Below, piece after piece: positions 39,294 to 47,725 of a stretch of 64,000 nt of DNA. The position numbers were made by a program, and so were the translations under genes. Under the pieces are notes generated by a model, which made no database searches, was not told where the DNA came from, and was given only the letters and a program-made list of their open reading frames with translations. Source of the stretch: Ectothiorhodospira mobilis. Its GTDB lineage: Bacteria; Pseudomonadota; Gammaproteobacteria; Ectothiorhodospirales; Ectothiorhodospiraceae. Position 1 is the stretch's first letter. The number at the start of each line of letters is the position of its first letter. The stretch is from contig NZ_NRSK01000009.1 in assembly GCF_016584115.1 (NCBI RefSeq), positions 37,329 to 101,328 on the forward strand, written 5' to 3'.

Positions 39294-39328
39294 GGCGTCG
39301 CGGGCCGGGGGGCCTTGCGCGGGACGCC
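39294..39328 (+). terminator. GC-rich hairpin downstream of recQ
   Basis: GGCGTC (39294-39299) pairs with GACGCC (39323-39328), with further internal GGCC pairing. It is 18 bases after the recQ stop. No U-run follows, so it may be a Rho-independent terminator of atypical form or only a repeat-like structure. Confidence 0.3.
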
Positions 39329-39352
39329 GTGAATCCAGTCCCGTGGGGGATC

Positions 39353-39420
39353 GCTGGGAGCACCAAGTACCCGCTTGGCTCAAGTGCGATGCCGAGCTAG
39401 GGCTCGGCGTTCCCAGGGGG
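39353..39420. repeat. REP/BIME-type palindromic repeat, copy 1
   Basis: The unit reads CTGGGAGCACC, an AAG...CTT hairpin, a spacer, GCCGAGC-TAGG-GCTCGGC, then GTTCCCAG. The outer arms (CTGGGAGC and GTTCCCAG) pair imperfectly and enclose two inner hairpins, giving a cloverleaf-like fold. It is about 85-90% identical to the copy at 39453-39519. Such elements are mobilised by RAYT transposases, and a RAYT relic lies 6 kb to the left. Confidence 0.7.
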
Positions 39421-39452
39421 CCGGGTAAGAGCCCGGCGTTCCTGATGGGGTT
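39421..39452. repeat. Degenerate REP half-unit between the two full copies
   Basis: CCGGG-taagag-CCCGG forms a hairpin followed by CGTTCC, the right arm seen in the flanking full copies. It is a truncated or diverged unit of the same family, with GC-pair changes that keep the stem. Confidence 0.5.
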
Positions 39453-39519
39453 GCTGGGAGCGCCAAGCCCCAGCTTGGCTCAGTGCAATGCCGAGCTGGG
39501 GCTCGGCGTTCCCAGGGGG
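39453..39519. repeat. REP/BIME-type palindromic repeat, copy 2
   Basis: Same layout as copy 1, with better symmetry: CTGGGAGCGCC ... GGCGTTCCCAG as outer arms, GCCAAGC-CCCA-GCTTGGC as the first hairpin and GCCGAGC-TGGG-GCTCGGC as the second. Direct orientation and 100-base periodicity with copy 1. It lies between recQ and the crp 3' end. The remaining bases to 39617 show a further GGGGTTCCCAG fragment and nothing else recognisable. Confidence 0.7.
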
Positions 39520-39617
39520 GCGGGCGGCCCCGGGGTTCCCAGCTGCCCATCCGCTCCGGACTACGGCTTATGGCGAGGGCGATCGGGGAGCCTTTGGGTG
39601 AAAGGGGTCGGGAGGCC

Positions 39618-40256
39618 TCAGCGGGCGTTGAAGACGACGATGGTCTTGCCGCGGGCGGTGATCAGCCCCCGTTCCTCCAGGTCCTTGAGCACGCGTCCGG
39701 CCATTTCCCGGGAGCAGCCCACGATCTTGGCCAGTTCCTGGCGGGTGACGCGGATCTGCATGCCGTCGGGGTGGGTGAGGGCGTCGGGCTGCTGGGCCAG
39801 TTCCATGAGGGTGCGGGCGATGCGGCCGGTCACGTCCAGGAAGGCCAGGTCGATGACCTTGCGGCTGGTCTCCCGCAGGCGGTCCGCCAGCTGGGTGGCC
39901 AGCAGGAACATGATCTGCGGGTCGTCCATGGCCAGTTCCAGGAATTTGGCATAGTGGATCTCCGCCGTCTCCGTGGCGCTGCGGGTCGTGATACCGGCAC
40001 TGCGGGCCTGGGAGGCGAAGATGCCCATCTCGCCGAAGAACTGTCCGGGATTGAGATAGGCCAGCACCATCTCGTGCCCCAGTTCGTCCTCCATGATCAC
40101 ACTCACCGAGCCCTGGACGATGTAGTACAGGGTCTCGGGCCGGTCGCCGGCATGGATGATGGTGCAGCGGGCGGGGTATTGTCTCCGGTGGCTGTGTGCC
40201 AGGAGTTTTTCCAGGGCCGGGTCCGGGGTCTGCTTCTGTACGGGCAGGCGACTCAT
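39618..40256 (-). CDS. crp: cAMP receptor protein, Crp/Vfr type
   Basis: 212 residues from ATG 40256 (Shine-Dalgarno GGTGGAG). It aligns with E. coli Crp along its whole length. The cAMP-binding residues are kept: G75, E76, R85, S86 and T130, S131. LAFLDVTGRIARTL is the hinge, and the recognition helix GCSREMAGRVLK keeps the DNA-contacting R183, E184 and R188. It should bind TGTGA-N6-TCACA sites in the presence of cAMP. The adenylate cyclase gene at 7660-9087 is a plausible source of the ligand. The divergent yhfA-type gene reproduces the E. coli crp-yhfA arrangement. Confidence 0.95.
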   Translation of the reverse strand: MSRLPVQKQTPDPALEKLLAHSHRRQYPARCTIIHAGDRPETLYYIVQGSVSVIMEDELGHEMVLAYLNPGQFFGEMGIFASQARSAGITTRSATETAEIHYAKFLELAMDDPQIMFLLATQLADRLRETSRKVIDLAFLDVTGRIARTLMELAQQPDALTHPDGMQIRVTRQELAKIVGCSREMAGRVLKDLEERGLITARGKTIVVFNAR

Positions 40257-40447
40257 GCTCCACCTCACCAGGAGGGACGTGTGGGTGGCCGACATCCAGG
40301 GCGGCCTGGCAAGGTCGCAAACCCGGTGCAGCACTGGATCTGTGGCGGTTGTGGGTGCTTTTCGATCGCCATCAAGGAGTTTATGGTACCGGATTGGGCT
40401 TGTCGAATGCTGGGCGGCACCGCAGCCGCCGGGGGAGAAAGCGAGGC

Positions 40448-40864
40448 ATGAAAACACGGATTCAATGGCTGGAAAATGTTGCCTTTGTGGGGGAGTCCCC
40501 GAGCGGTCATGCCCTGGTGATGGATGGTGCCCCGGAACAGGGTGGACGCAATCTGGGGCCACGTCCCATGGAGATGCTGCTGCTGGGGCTGGGGGGGTGT
40601 ACCGCCTTCGATGTGGTGCAGATCCTGCAAAAGGCGCGTCAGCCCATCTCGGACTGTGAGGTGGAGATCTCCGCCGAGCGGGCGGAGGACTTCCCCAAGG
40701 TCTTTACCGCCATCCATGTCCACTTCATCGTCACCGGGGACAAGCTGTCGGAGAAACAGGTGGCCCGGGCCGTGGATCTTTCCGCGGAGAAGTACTGCTC
40801 CGCCTCCATCATGCTGGGCAAGACCGCCCGCATCACCCACGATTTCGAGATCCGCACCGCGTGA
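40448..40864 (+). CDS. yhfA: OsmC-family peroxidase-like protein (YhfA type)
   Basis: 138 residues with the two OsmC-family cysteines, C51 (LGLGGCTAFDVV) and C117 (EKYCSASIML). The arginine-containing RPMEMLLLGLGG helix is conserved. OsmC/Ohr enzymes reduce organic hydroperoxides; the YhfA branch is uncharacterised. It diverges from crp with a 191-base gap, the same neighbour and orientation as in E. coli, which supports orthology and possible Crp control. I could not find a full TGTGA-N6-TCACA palindrome in that gap. The start at 40448 has GCGAGG upstream. Confidence 0.88.
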   Translation: MKTRIQWLENVAFVGESPSGHALVMDGAPEQGGRNLGPRPMEMLLLGLGGCTAFDVVQILQKARQPISDCEVEISAERAEDFPKVFTAIHVHFIVTGDKLSEKQVARAVDLSAEKYCSASIMLGKTARITHDFEIRTA

Positions 40865-41065
40865 AACGGCCCGCCGGCCCCCGGGGGGTTCTGCTAGACT
40901 CCAGCCAGGGACGCGGGGCATCCGTTCCCCGGATCGGGGGGGGGGTGAAATGTGATGCAGTTCCCGTTTTCTGTGCTAGTGTCCCTTGTGAAGGATCCCC
41001 GTCCCCCGGGCTGGATGGCCTCGCCGCCGGGTCCGGCACGCCGACCGATGGAGGAAGTTCGGAAC

Positions 41066-41686
41066 ATGTGTCAGTCAAGCGGTCTTGTCCGGTCCCTCGC
41101 GTTCCTCGTCCTTGTGGTCTTTCTCGGGGGCTGTGCCAGTTCCCCCTACCCCCCCCTGGAGGCCATCGACTACGAGGAGGACCCGGACTACATCATCGGC
41201 CCGGGGGATAACGTCAATATCTTCGTCTGGGGGCAGCCGGAGCTGTCCATGTCGGTGCCGGTGAGGCCGGATGGCAGGATCACCACCCCATTGATCGAGG
41301 ACGTGCAGGCCGCCAACAAGACCCCCACGCAGTTGGCCCGGGACATGGAGGAGGTCCTCCAGGTCTATGTACGCGACCCCGTGGTGACCGTGATCGTCAC
41401 CGGATTCCGCGGGCCCTATGATCAGCAGATCCGGGTGGTGGGGGAGGCCACCAATCCCCAGGCCATCCCCTATAACGAGCACATGACCCTGCTGGATGTC
41501 ATGATCGCCGTGGGGGGGATGACCGAGTTCGCCGCCGGTAATCGCGCCACCATCGTGCGCAAGATCAACGGCGAGACCGGGCAGTACCAGGTCCGTCTGG
41601 ATGACCTGATCCGGGATGGGGATATCGAGGCCAACGCGCCGGTGTATCCGGGGGATATCCTCATCATCCCGGAATCCTGGTTCTGA
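41066..41686 (+). CDS. XrtA-system polysaccharide export lipoprotein (OPX, Wza/EpsE-like)
   Basis: 206 residues from ATG 41066, with GGAGGA 11 bases upstream; an ATG at 41048 is possible. A lipoprotein signal ends in VFLGGC (Cys23). The poly-export domain (YIIGPGDNVNIFVWGQPELS, VRPDGRITTPLIEDV) and one SLBB-like domain (VVGEATNPQAIPYNEHMTLL) follow. It is shorter than Wza and matches the small OPX proteins of exosortase A loci. It would line the outer-membrane export portal and is the first gene of an 11-gene run. The 201-base upstream region has a TAGACT box near 40900 but no convincing -35 and no sigma54 signature. Confidence 0.88.
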   Translation: MCQSSGLVRSLAFLVLVVFLGGCASSPYPPLEAIDYEEDPDYIIGPGDNVNIFVWGQPELSMSVPVRPDGRITTPLIEDVQAANKTPTQLARDMEEVLQVYVRDPVVTVIVTGFRGPYDQQIRVVGEATNPQAIPYNEHMTLLDVMIAVGGMTEFAAGNRATIVRKINGETGQYQVRLDDLIRDGDIEANAPVYPGDILIIPESWF

Positions 41687-41707
41687 TCCGGAATTGATCC
41701 GAATCCG

Positions 41708-41733
41708 TCCCGGAGCGCGTCCGCACTCCGGGA
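41708..41733 (+). promoter_or_regulatory. Intercistronic hairpin between the first two export genes
   Basis: TCCCGGAG (41708-41715), 10-base loop, CTCCGGGA (41726-41733): an exact eight-pair stem 22 bases after the export gene stop. Without a U-run it is more likely an mRNA-processing or stability element, or an attenuator, than a full terminator. Confidence 0.4.
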
Positions 41734-41760
41734 ACACATTGGCGGGGGCGGAAGGCCAGC

Positions 41761-43326
41761 ATGCAGGACATCCTCAATCAGATCCTGGGTTATGTCAGGG
41801 ACACCTGGCGCTATCGCTGGATCATCCTCCTCGTCGCCTGGGCGGTGAGCCTGGTGGGCTGGGCCTATGCCACCCGCCTCCCGGATGTGTATGAGGCCTC
41901 CGCGCGGGTACATGTGGACACCGACTCCATGCTGCGCCCCCTGCTGCGGGGGCTGGCGGTGGATTCCAACCCCGGCCAGCGGGTGGCCTTCATGACCCGG
42001 ACCATGCTCACCACCCCCAACCTGGAATCGGTGGCCCGGGCCACGGACCTGCACCTGCAGGCCCGCAACGATGCCGACATGCAGCGCATCGTGGAGCAGT
42101 TGCGCAGCGGCATCCGCATCTCCGCCGGTGGTCGCAACGACAACAACATCTACAGCATCAGCTACACCCATGCCGATCCCCAGCGGGCCTATGATGTGGT
42201 GCAGGCCCTGCTCAACCGTTTCGTCGAGGGGGCCCTGGGGGAATTCCGCAGCGGCACCGACCAGGCCCAGCGTTTCCTGGAGGCCCAGATCGAGGCCTAC
42301 GAGCAGCGCCTGCAGGCCGCCGAGGAGCGCCTGGCCGAATTCCGCCGCGAGAATGCGGGGATGCTGCCGGATGACCGGGGGGATTACTACGCCCGCCTGC
42401 AGTCCGCCCGCAATGCCCTGGAAGAGACCCGCCTGAAGATCCGCGAGGCCGTCAATCGCCGGGACGAGATCCGCCGGCAACTGGTGGGCGAGGCCCCCAC
42501 CTTCGGCATCATGGGCGGGGCTGGCACTTCGGCCACGGCGGCCATCGATGCCCGTATCCGCAACCTGCACCAGCGCCTGGACGAACTCCTGCTCACCTAT
42601 ACCGAGCGCCATCCGGATATCCAGAGCATCCAGCGCACCATCGAGGATCTGGAGGCGCAGCGGGAGGAGACCCTGCGCCTGGCGCGGCAGTCCGGTCCCA
42701 GCGCCGAGCAGTTGGACACCAACCCCGTCTACCAGCAGATGCGCATGAGCCTCTCCAGTGTGGAGGTGGAACTGGCCAGTCTGCGGGCCCGGGAGCGCCA
42801 GCAACAGGCCGAGGTGGAGAAGCTGCAGCGCCTGGTGGATGTCATCCCCGAGATCGAGGCGCAGCTCAAGCGCCTGAACCGGGACTACGAGGTCAATCGG
42901 GAGCAGTACCAGCAACTGCTGCGCCGGCGGGAGATCGCCAACGTCAGCGAGCGCCTGGAGGAGCAGGGCAACCAGGTGCAGTTCCGCGTCATCGAGCCGG
43001 CGCGTGTGCCCTCCACCCCGTCCGCCCCCAACCGGCCGGCCCTGTTCACCCTGTCCAGCCTGGGGGGGATCGCCCTGGGGGCGGGACTGGCCTTCCTCAT
43101 CGGCCAGCTGCGGCCGGTGTTTCATAACCGCCGCAGCCTCAACAGCGTCACCGGCTTCCCCGTGCTGGGCACCGTCTCCCGCATCACCGGGCCCCAGGTC
43201 CGTATACGGGAACGGGTGGAACTGGGGGCCTTCACCGTGGGCGGGCTGTTGCTGCTGGGGGCCTATCTGGCCGTGGTGGCGGCGGGCGGTATCCATTGGT
43301 CCATCGCGGAGCGGCTTCTCGGATGA
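41761..43326 (+). CDS. XrtA-system polysaccharide chain-length determinant (Wzz/PCP family)
   Basis: 521 residues. An N-terminal membrane helix (about 20-38, WIILLVAWAVSLVGWAYA) precedes the Wzz domain (DVYEASARVHVDTDSMLRP). A long periplasmic coiled coil follows (about 155-395). A membrane helix with FTLSSLGGIALGAGLAFLIG is at about 424-445, and a last helix is near 483-503 (GGLLLLGAYLAVVAAGG). It matches the exosortase-A-associated chain-length family and would set exopolysaccharide length with the kinase encoded next, whose start overlaps its stop by four bases (ATGA). Confidence 0.88.
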   Translation: MQDILNQILGYVRDTWRYRWIILLVAWAVSLVGWAYATRLPDVYEASARVHVDTDSMLRPLLRGLAVDSNPGQRVAFMTRTMLTTPNLESVARATDLHLQARNDADMQRIVEQLRSGIRISAGGRNDNNIYSISYTHADPQRAYDVVQALLNRFVEGALGEFRSGTDQAQRFLEAQIEAYEQRLQAAEERLAEFRRENAGMLPDDRGDYYARLQSARNALEETRLKIREAVNRRDEIRRQLVGEAPTFGIMGGAGTSATAAIDARIRNLHQRLDELLLTYTERHPDIQSIQRTIEDLEAQREETLRLARQSGPSAEQLDTNPVYQQMRMSLSSVEVELASLRARERQQQAEVEKLQRLVDVIPEIEAQLKRLNRDYEVNREQYQQLLRRREIANVSERLEEQGNQVQFRVIEPARVPSTPSAPNRPALFTLSSLGGIALGAGLAFLIGQLRPVFHNRRSLNSVTGFPVLGTVSRITGPQVRIRERVELGAFTVGGLLLLGAYLAVVAAGGIHWSIAERLLG

Positions 43327-44402
43327 GCGGAAAAGAGGGAAAAGAGAACGATCTGAGCCTCATCGAAAAGGCCGTGCGCCGTCTGGAGACGCGCCGCCCG
43401 GGGGAGGAGGCGTCTGCAACCCCGGTGGAGGCAGCGGATCCATCCCCCGCGCCCGGCACGGCGGCAGAGGCATCCTCCCCGCCTTCCGGATCCGGGGCAC
43501 CTGCCCGGGAGTCGGCTGCCGAGGCCGGCGGTGCCCCCCGGCAAACCCCGATGGGGTCCCGGCATACGCCCGAGCCCCTGCCGGAGGTGCCGCCGCCACC
43601 GCCGGATGTGGACCCCCAAAGGGACCGCTACACGGAGCTGAACCTGACCAGGCTGAAGGAACAGGGCTTTGTCACCGCCGAGGCCAGCCGCAATCCGGTG
43701 TCCGAGGAATTTCGCATGATCAAGCGGCCGCTTTTGGCCAACGCCTTCGGCCAGGGGGCGGATCTGGTGCGCAACGGCAACCTCGTCATGGTCACCAGCG
43801 CCCGCTCCGGCGAGGGCAAGACCTTCACCGCCATCAATCTGGCCATCAGCATCGCCATGGAAATGGACAAGACGGTGCTGCTGGTGGACGCGGACGTGGG
43901 CCGTTCCCGTGTGCACGAGATCCTCGGCACCCCCATGGGGCCCGGGCTCATCGATCTGCTCCTGGACCGGGACCTGGACGTGGGGGACGTGATGATCAAG
44001 ACCAACATCCCCAAGCTGCGGGTCATCCCCATGGGGCGCTACCATCCCCATTCCAATGAACTGCTGGCCAGCGGGGACATGGAACGCCTCGCCCAGGAGC
44101 TGGCGCAGCGCTATCCCGACCGCATGGTGATCTTCGACTCCCCGCCGCTGCTGCTCACCAGCGAGGCGGTGGTCCTGGCGGGCCTGCTGGGACAGATCGT
44201 CTTCGTGGTGGAGTCCAGCCGCACCCTCCAGGGCGCGGTAAAGGAGGCCCTGGCGATGCTGGACACCTCCAAGCCCATCGGTCTGGTGCTCAACAAGATG
44301 CGCAACCCCTTTGGCGGCCGTTACGCCGGTTATGGCTATGGCTATGGCTACGGTTACGGCTACCACCACGACGAACCGGCTGCCCAGGGTCCCGCCGCAT
44401 GA
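43323..44402 (+). CDS. XrtA-system tyrosine autokinase (BY-kinase)
   Basis: 359 residues starting inside the stop of the chain-length gene. After a Pro/Ala-rich N-terminal segment of about 100 residues, the kinase domain shows Walker A SARSGEGKTF (SGEGKT 162-167), Walker A' VLLVDADVGRSRV and Walker B VIFDSPPLL. The C-terminus is a tyrosine cluster, YAGYGYGYGYGYGYHHDE, the substrate of autophosphorylation. Cycling between phosphorylated and unphosphorylated forms drives polymer assembly in related Wzc/EpsG systems. The TATGGC/TACGGC repeat that encodes the tail (about 44320-44365) could change in number by slippage. The next gene overlaps by ATGA. Confidence 0.9.
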   Translation: MSGKEGKENDLSLIEKAVRRLETRRPGEEASATPVEAADPSPAPGTAAEASSPPSGSGAPARESAAEAGGAPRQTPMGSRHTPEPLPEVPPPPPDVDPQRDRYTELNLTRLKEQGFVTAEASRNPVSEEFRMIKRPLLANAFGQGADLVRNGNLVMVTSARSGEGKTFTAINLAISIAMEMDKTVLLVDADVGRSRVHEILGTPMGPGLIDLLLDRDLDVGDVMIKTNIPKLRVIPMGRYHPHSNELLASGDMERLAQELAQRYPDRMVIFDSPPLLLTSEAVVLAGLLGQIVFVVESSRTLQGAVKEALAMLDTSKPIGLVLNKMRNPFGGRYAGYGYGYGYGYGYHHDEPAAQGPAA

Positions 44403-45841
44403 CTGCTATGCCAGGGATCGGCCTGCTTCTGGCCTGCGGCCTGCTGCTCACCGGCGGCGCGGCCCCGGCCCTGGCCGGGCCCTGGGAGGTCACTCCCCGC
44501 GTGCGTTTCTCCCACACCGTCACCGATAACGTAAACCGGGCGGCCACCTCCCGGGAGGCGGAATCCGACTCCGTAAGCCAGGTCAATGCCGGGCTGACGG
44601 CCCGCCGTGCCGGGGGGCGAACGGCCCTGGACCTGGCCTACAACCTCCGGGGCATGGCCTATTGGGACGACGACCAGCGCAACCGGGTGGATCATCAATT
44701 TCGCGCCAATAGCACCACGGAGTTGCTGCGGGAAAGCCTCTTTCTGGATGCCTCCGCCAGCTATGACCAGCGCATCCTGGATGCCCGGGAGGGGCTGGGG
44801 CAGGACGCCATCACCGCCGGGGACAACCAGACCGACGTGTTCCGTTACCGGCTCAGCCCCTACTGGCGCCGGGCCTTCGGGCGTGTGGCCATGGCCCAGG
44901 TGCGCTATGGCCACGAAGGGGTCGATTACGTCGAGGCCGAGGCGGATGCGGCGGACAGCACCACCCACCGCCTGCAGGCGAGCCTGAACAGTGGCCCCAT
45001 GTTCACCACCCTGGGCTGGGGGCTCAGCTACAACCGGGAAGAGAGCGACTATGAGGACGGTTCGGCAGTCACCTTCGAGACCCTGGAGGCCCTGTTGCGC
45101 CTGAATCTGTCGCCGCGATTCAGCCTCTACGCGGCCGGTGGGGAGGAGCGCAACGACTTCGAGCAGGACCCGGGTCGGGCCCGGCCGGACGACACCTTCT
45201 GGCGCGCCGGCTTCGACTGGGCGCCCACGGTGCGCACGAGCCTGGGGGGCTTCTATGGGGAACGCTTCTTCGGCGACACCTACGGTCTGGATCTGCGTCA
45301 CCGCTCGCGCCTGGCCAACTGGCGCCTGAGCTATGCCGAGACCGTGGACAGCCTGAGCGGCTACGAGCGGGTGGACACGCTGCAGGAGCTGCAGGGCGAG
45401 GATGTCTTCATCATCTTTAACCCCGAGACCTTCACCTTAGAGGCCTGGGCGCTGGTGCCGGATACCTATGTCTCCAAACGCCTGGATTTCACGGTGTCCG
45501 GGGAGCGCCGCCGGCTCTCCTGGTCCGTCACCGCCCTGCGGGACGATCGCAGCTTCGAGACGGGGCGGGGGGATGAACAGATCGAGGCCCTGCGGTTCAA
45601 CCTGGGCCTGGAGGTGGCCCCCCGCACCCAACTGCGCGCCAATGGCGGTTGGCAATGGGCCGAGTATCGCCCGGAGGGTCGCGAAGACGATCTCCTCACC
45701 CTGGGGCTGGGCGTCACCCGGCAGCTGGGGCCCCGCACCACGGCGGCCCTGGACCTGCGCCGACAGGAGCGGGATTCCACCACGGCCGGCGGGGATTACG
45801 AGGAAAACCGCCTCACCGCCAGCCTGACGGCCACCTTCTGA
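44399..45841 (+). CDS. XrtA-associated outer-membrane beta-barrel protein
   Basis: 480 residues. A cleavable signal peptide (IGLLLACGLLLTGGAAPALA) is followed by alternating polar/hydrophobic strands throughout, such as WEVTPRVRFSHTVTDNVNRA and RFSLYAAGGEERNDFEQD, ending in NRLTASLTATF with a terminal Phe, the usual outer-membrane barrel signal. It fits the barrel family found almost only in PEP-CTERM/exosortase A loci. Its role, possibly secretion of the polysaccharide across the outer membrane beside the OPX lipoprotein, is not established. The start overlaps the kinase stop, and the ATPase gene follows at a four-base gap. Confidence 0.85.
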   Translation: MTAMPGIGLLLACGLLLTGGAAPALAGPWEVTPRVRFSHTVTDNVNRAATSREAESDSVSQVNAGLTARRAGGRTALDLAYNLRGMAYWDDDQRNRVDHQFRANSTTELLRESLFLDASASYDQRILDAREGLGQDAITAGDNQTDVFRYRLSPYWRRAFGRVAMAQVRYGHEGVDYVEAEADAADSTTHRLQASLNSGPMFTTLGWGLSYNREESDYEDGSAVTFETLEALLRLNLSPRFSLYAAGGEERNDFEQDPGRARPDDTFWRAGFDWAPTVRTSLGGFYGERFFGDTYGLDLRHRSRLANWRLSYAETVDSLSGYERVDTLQELQGEDVFIIFNPETFTLEAWALVPDTYVSKRLDFTVSGERRRLSWSVTALRDDRSFETGRGDEQIEALRFNLGLEVAPRTQLRANGGWQWAEYRPEGREDDLLTLGLGVTRQLGPRTTAALDLRRQERDSTTAGGDYEENRLTASLTATF

Positions 45842-45845
45842 GCCC

Positions 45846-46871
45846 ATGTACGAAGCCTACTTCAATCTGGATCGCAAGCCCTTCCAGCTCAGCCCGGACC
45901 CGCGTTTCTTCTTCGGCAGCCGCATCCACAAGCGGGCCCTGGCCTATCTGCGCTACGGTTTGAGTCAGGGGGAGGGCTTCATCGCCATCACCGGGGACGT
46001 GGGCACGGGCAAGACCACCCTGGTGCGCACGCTCTTCCAGGACCTGCCCCAGGAGGAGCTGTTCGCCACCCAGATCGTCACCACCCAGCTCCACGCCGAC
46101 GACCTGCTGCGCATGGTGGCCATCGCCTTCGGCCTCCAGGTGGCGGAGAACGAGACCAAGGCCAGTCTGCTGCACCGCATCGAGGGCTTTTTGGTGGAGA
46201 AGGCCCGCGAGGGGCGGCGCGTCCTTTTGGTGATCGACGAGGCCCAGAACCTGCCGCCCCATGCCCTGGAGGAGTTGCGCATGCTGTCCAATTTCCAGGT
46301 CTCCGGGCAGCCGCTGTTGCAGAGCTTCCTGCTGGGGCAGAACCAGTTCCGCCGCACCCTGCAACTGCCGGAACTGGAGCAGTTCCGGCAGCGTTTCCTC
46401 GCCGCCTGCCATCTCACGCCCCTGTCGGCAGAAGAGACCCGGGACTACATCCTCTACCGCCTGGAGAGCGCCGGCTGGCGCCAGGATCCGGCCCTGGGCG
46501 ACGATGCCTTCCACGAGATCCAGGCCCGCACCGGGGGCATCCCCCGGCGCATCAACAGCCTGGCGGACCGGCTGCTGCTCTATGCCTTCCTGGAGGAGCG
46601 CCACGCCATCGACGCCGGTGTGGTGGAGACCGTGGCCCGGGAACTGGAGGCGGAACTGAGCGCGGCCTCCGACGATGCCGGGGATACGGATCCGGATGGT
46701 GGCCTGGATCGTGGGCTCTACGATGCCCAGGGCCGCCCGGCGGGGTATTCCTGGGGGCACATTGACCTGCGGGTCTCGGCCCTGGAGAGCCGCATCCAGA
46801 CCCTGGAGCGCACGGTCTTCCGGGAACTGTCCATCCTGCGCCGCGCAGTGAAGCAACTGCTGAAGGAGTAG
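45846..46871 (+). CDS. XrtA-associated AAA ATPase (ExeA/GspA-like)
   Basis: 341 residues. MYEAYFNLDRKPFQLSPDPRFFF and FIAITGDVGTGKTTLVR (P-loop 50-58) are typical of the ExeA-like ATPases. Walker B is VLLVIDEAQNL, and the sensor region GQNQFRRTLQLPELEQFRQR follows. The C-terminus (about 300-341) is a short coiled coil (LRVSALESRIQTLERTV). Members are constant companions of exosortase A and its polysaccharide genes. They probably energise an envelope assembly step, although no substrate is known. It sits five bases before the deacetylase gene. Confidence 0.88.
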   Translation: MYEAYFNLDRKPFQLSPDPRFFFGSRIHKRALAYLRYGLSQGEGFIAITGDVGTGKTTLVRTLFQDLPQEELFATQIVTTQLHADDLLRMVAIAFGLQVAENETKASLLHRIEGFLVEKAREGRRVLLVIDEAQNLPPHALEELRMLSNFQVSGQPLLQSFLLGQNQFRRTLQLPELEQFRQRFLAACHLTPLSAEETRDYILYRLESAGWRQDPALGDDAFHEIQARTGGIPRRINSLADRLLLYAFLEERHAIDAGVVETVARELEAELSAASDDAGDTDPDGGLDRGLYDAQGRPAGYSWGHIDLRVSALESRIQTLERTVFRELSILRRAVKQLLKE

Positions 46872-46876
46872 AGCCC

Positions 46877-47725
46877 GTGGAACCCCTCAATGCCATGACC
46901 GTGGACGTGGAGGACTATTTCCAGGTCTCGGCCTTCGAACCCCATATCTCCCGCGGGGATTGGGACGACCTGCCCCACCGCGTGGAGGACAACGTGGATC
47001 GGATCCTGCAGCTCTTCGCCGATCACGGTGTACGGGCCACCTTCTTCTACCTGGGCTGGATCGCCCGGCGCTATCCCGCCCTGGTGCGCCGCACAAGAGA
47101 CGCGGGCCACGAGATCGCCAGCCATGGCTGGTCCCATATCCGCGCCACGGAGCAGACGCAGGAGGCCTTTCGCCAGGACGTGACCCGCACCCGGGCCCTG
47201 CTGGAGGACACGGCAGGGGCCCCCGTGCAGGGCTACCGCGCCGCCAGCTATTCCATCGGCCGGGACAACCTGTGGGCCCTGGACCGGCTGCAGGAGGCGG
47301 GCTATCGCTACAGTTCCAGCATCTATCCCGTGCGCCACGATCTCTATGGCATGCCCGAGGCGCCGCGCTTTCCCTTCCGGCCGGGGGACGGCGACCTGCT
47401 GGAGATCCCGGTGACCACCGTGGCCTGGAGGGGGCGCAACTTTCCCTGCGGCGGCGGGGGCTATTTCCGTCTCTATCCCTATGCCCTGTCCCGCTGGGCG
47501 CTGCGCCGGGTGAACCGGCACGATGGGCAGCCCGCGGTGTTCTACTTCCACCCCTGGGAGATCGACCCGGACCAGCCCCGTCAGGGGGGCATCGGGCTGA
47601 GGACCCGCATACGCCACTATCTCAACCTGGCGCGCATGGAATCGCGCCTCGGGCGATTGCTGGAGGATTTTCGCTGGGACCGCATGGATCGTGTGTTCCT
47701 GGAACCGGGCACCGCTGATGACTGA
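46877..47725 (+). CDS. XrtA-system polysaccharide deacetylase (NodB-like)
   Basis: 282 residues of the carbohydrate esterase 4 fold with the DUF3473 C-terminal extension. Motif 1 is MTVDVEDYFQ, motif 2 HEIASHGWSH (metal-binding His pair), and further features are FFYLGWIARRYP and FYFHPWEIDPDQPR. It should remove N-acetyl groups from the exopolysaccharide. The length and the DVEDYFQVSAFE start match the exosortase-A-associated deacetylases rather than peptidoglycan deacetylases. No signal peptide is visible, so it may act in the cytosol or on lipid-linked intermediates. The FemAB-like gene starts eight bases before its stop. Confidence 0.9.
   Translation: MEPLNAMTVDVEDYFQVSAFEPHISRGDWDDLPHRVEDNVDRILQLFADHGVRATFFYLGWIARRYPALVRRTRDAGHEIASHGWSHIRATEQTQEAFRQDVTRTRALLEDTAGAPVQGYRAASYSIGRDNLWALDRLQEAGYRYSSSIYPVRHDLYGMPEAPRFPFRPGDGDLLEIPVTTVAWRGRNFPCGGGGYFRLYPYALSRWALRRVNRHDGQPAVFYFHPWEIDPDQPRQGGIGLRTRIRHYLNLARMESRLGRLLEDFRWDRMDRVFLEPGTADD

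Noticed and set aside
40257..40447. Crp site between crp and yhfA
   Set aside because: Several TGTGG/TGTGGG half-sites occur, but no TGTGA-N6-TCACA palindrome or near match is visible.
40865..41065. Sigma54 promoter for the exopolysaccharide operon
   Set aside because: XrtA loci are often under PrsR/sigma54, but no TGGCAC-N5-TTGC pattern is present upstream of the first gene.
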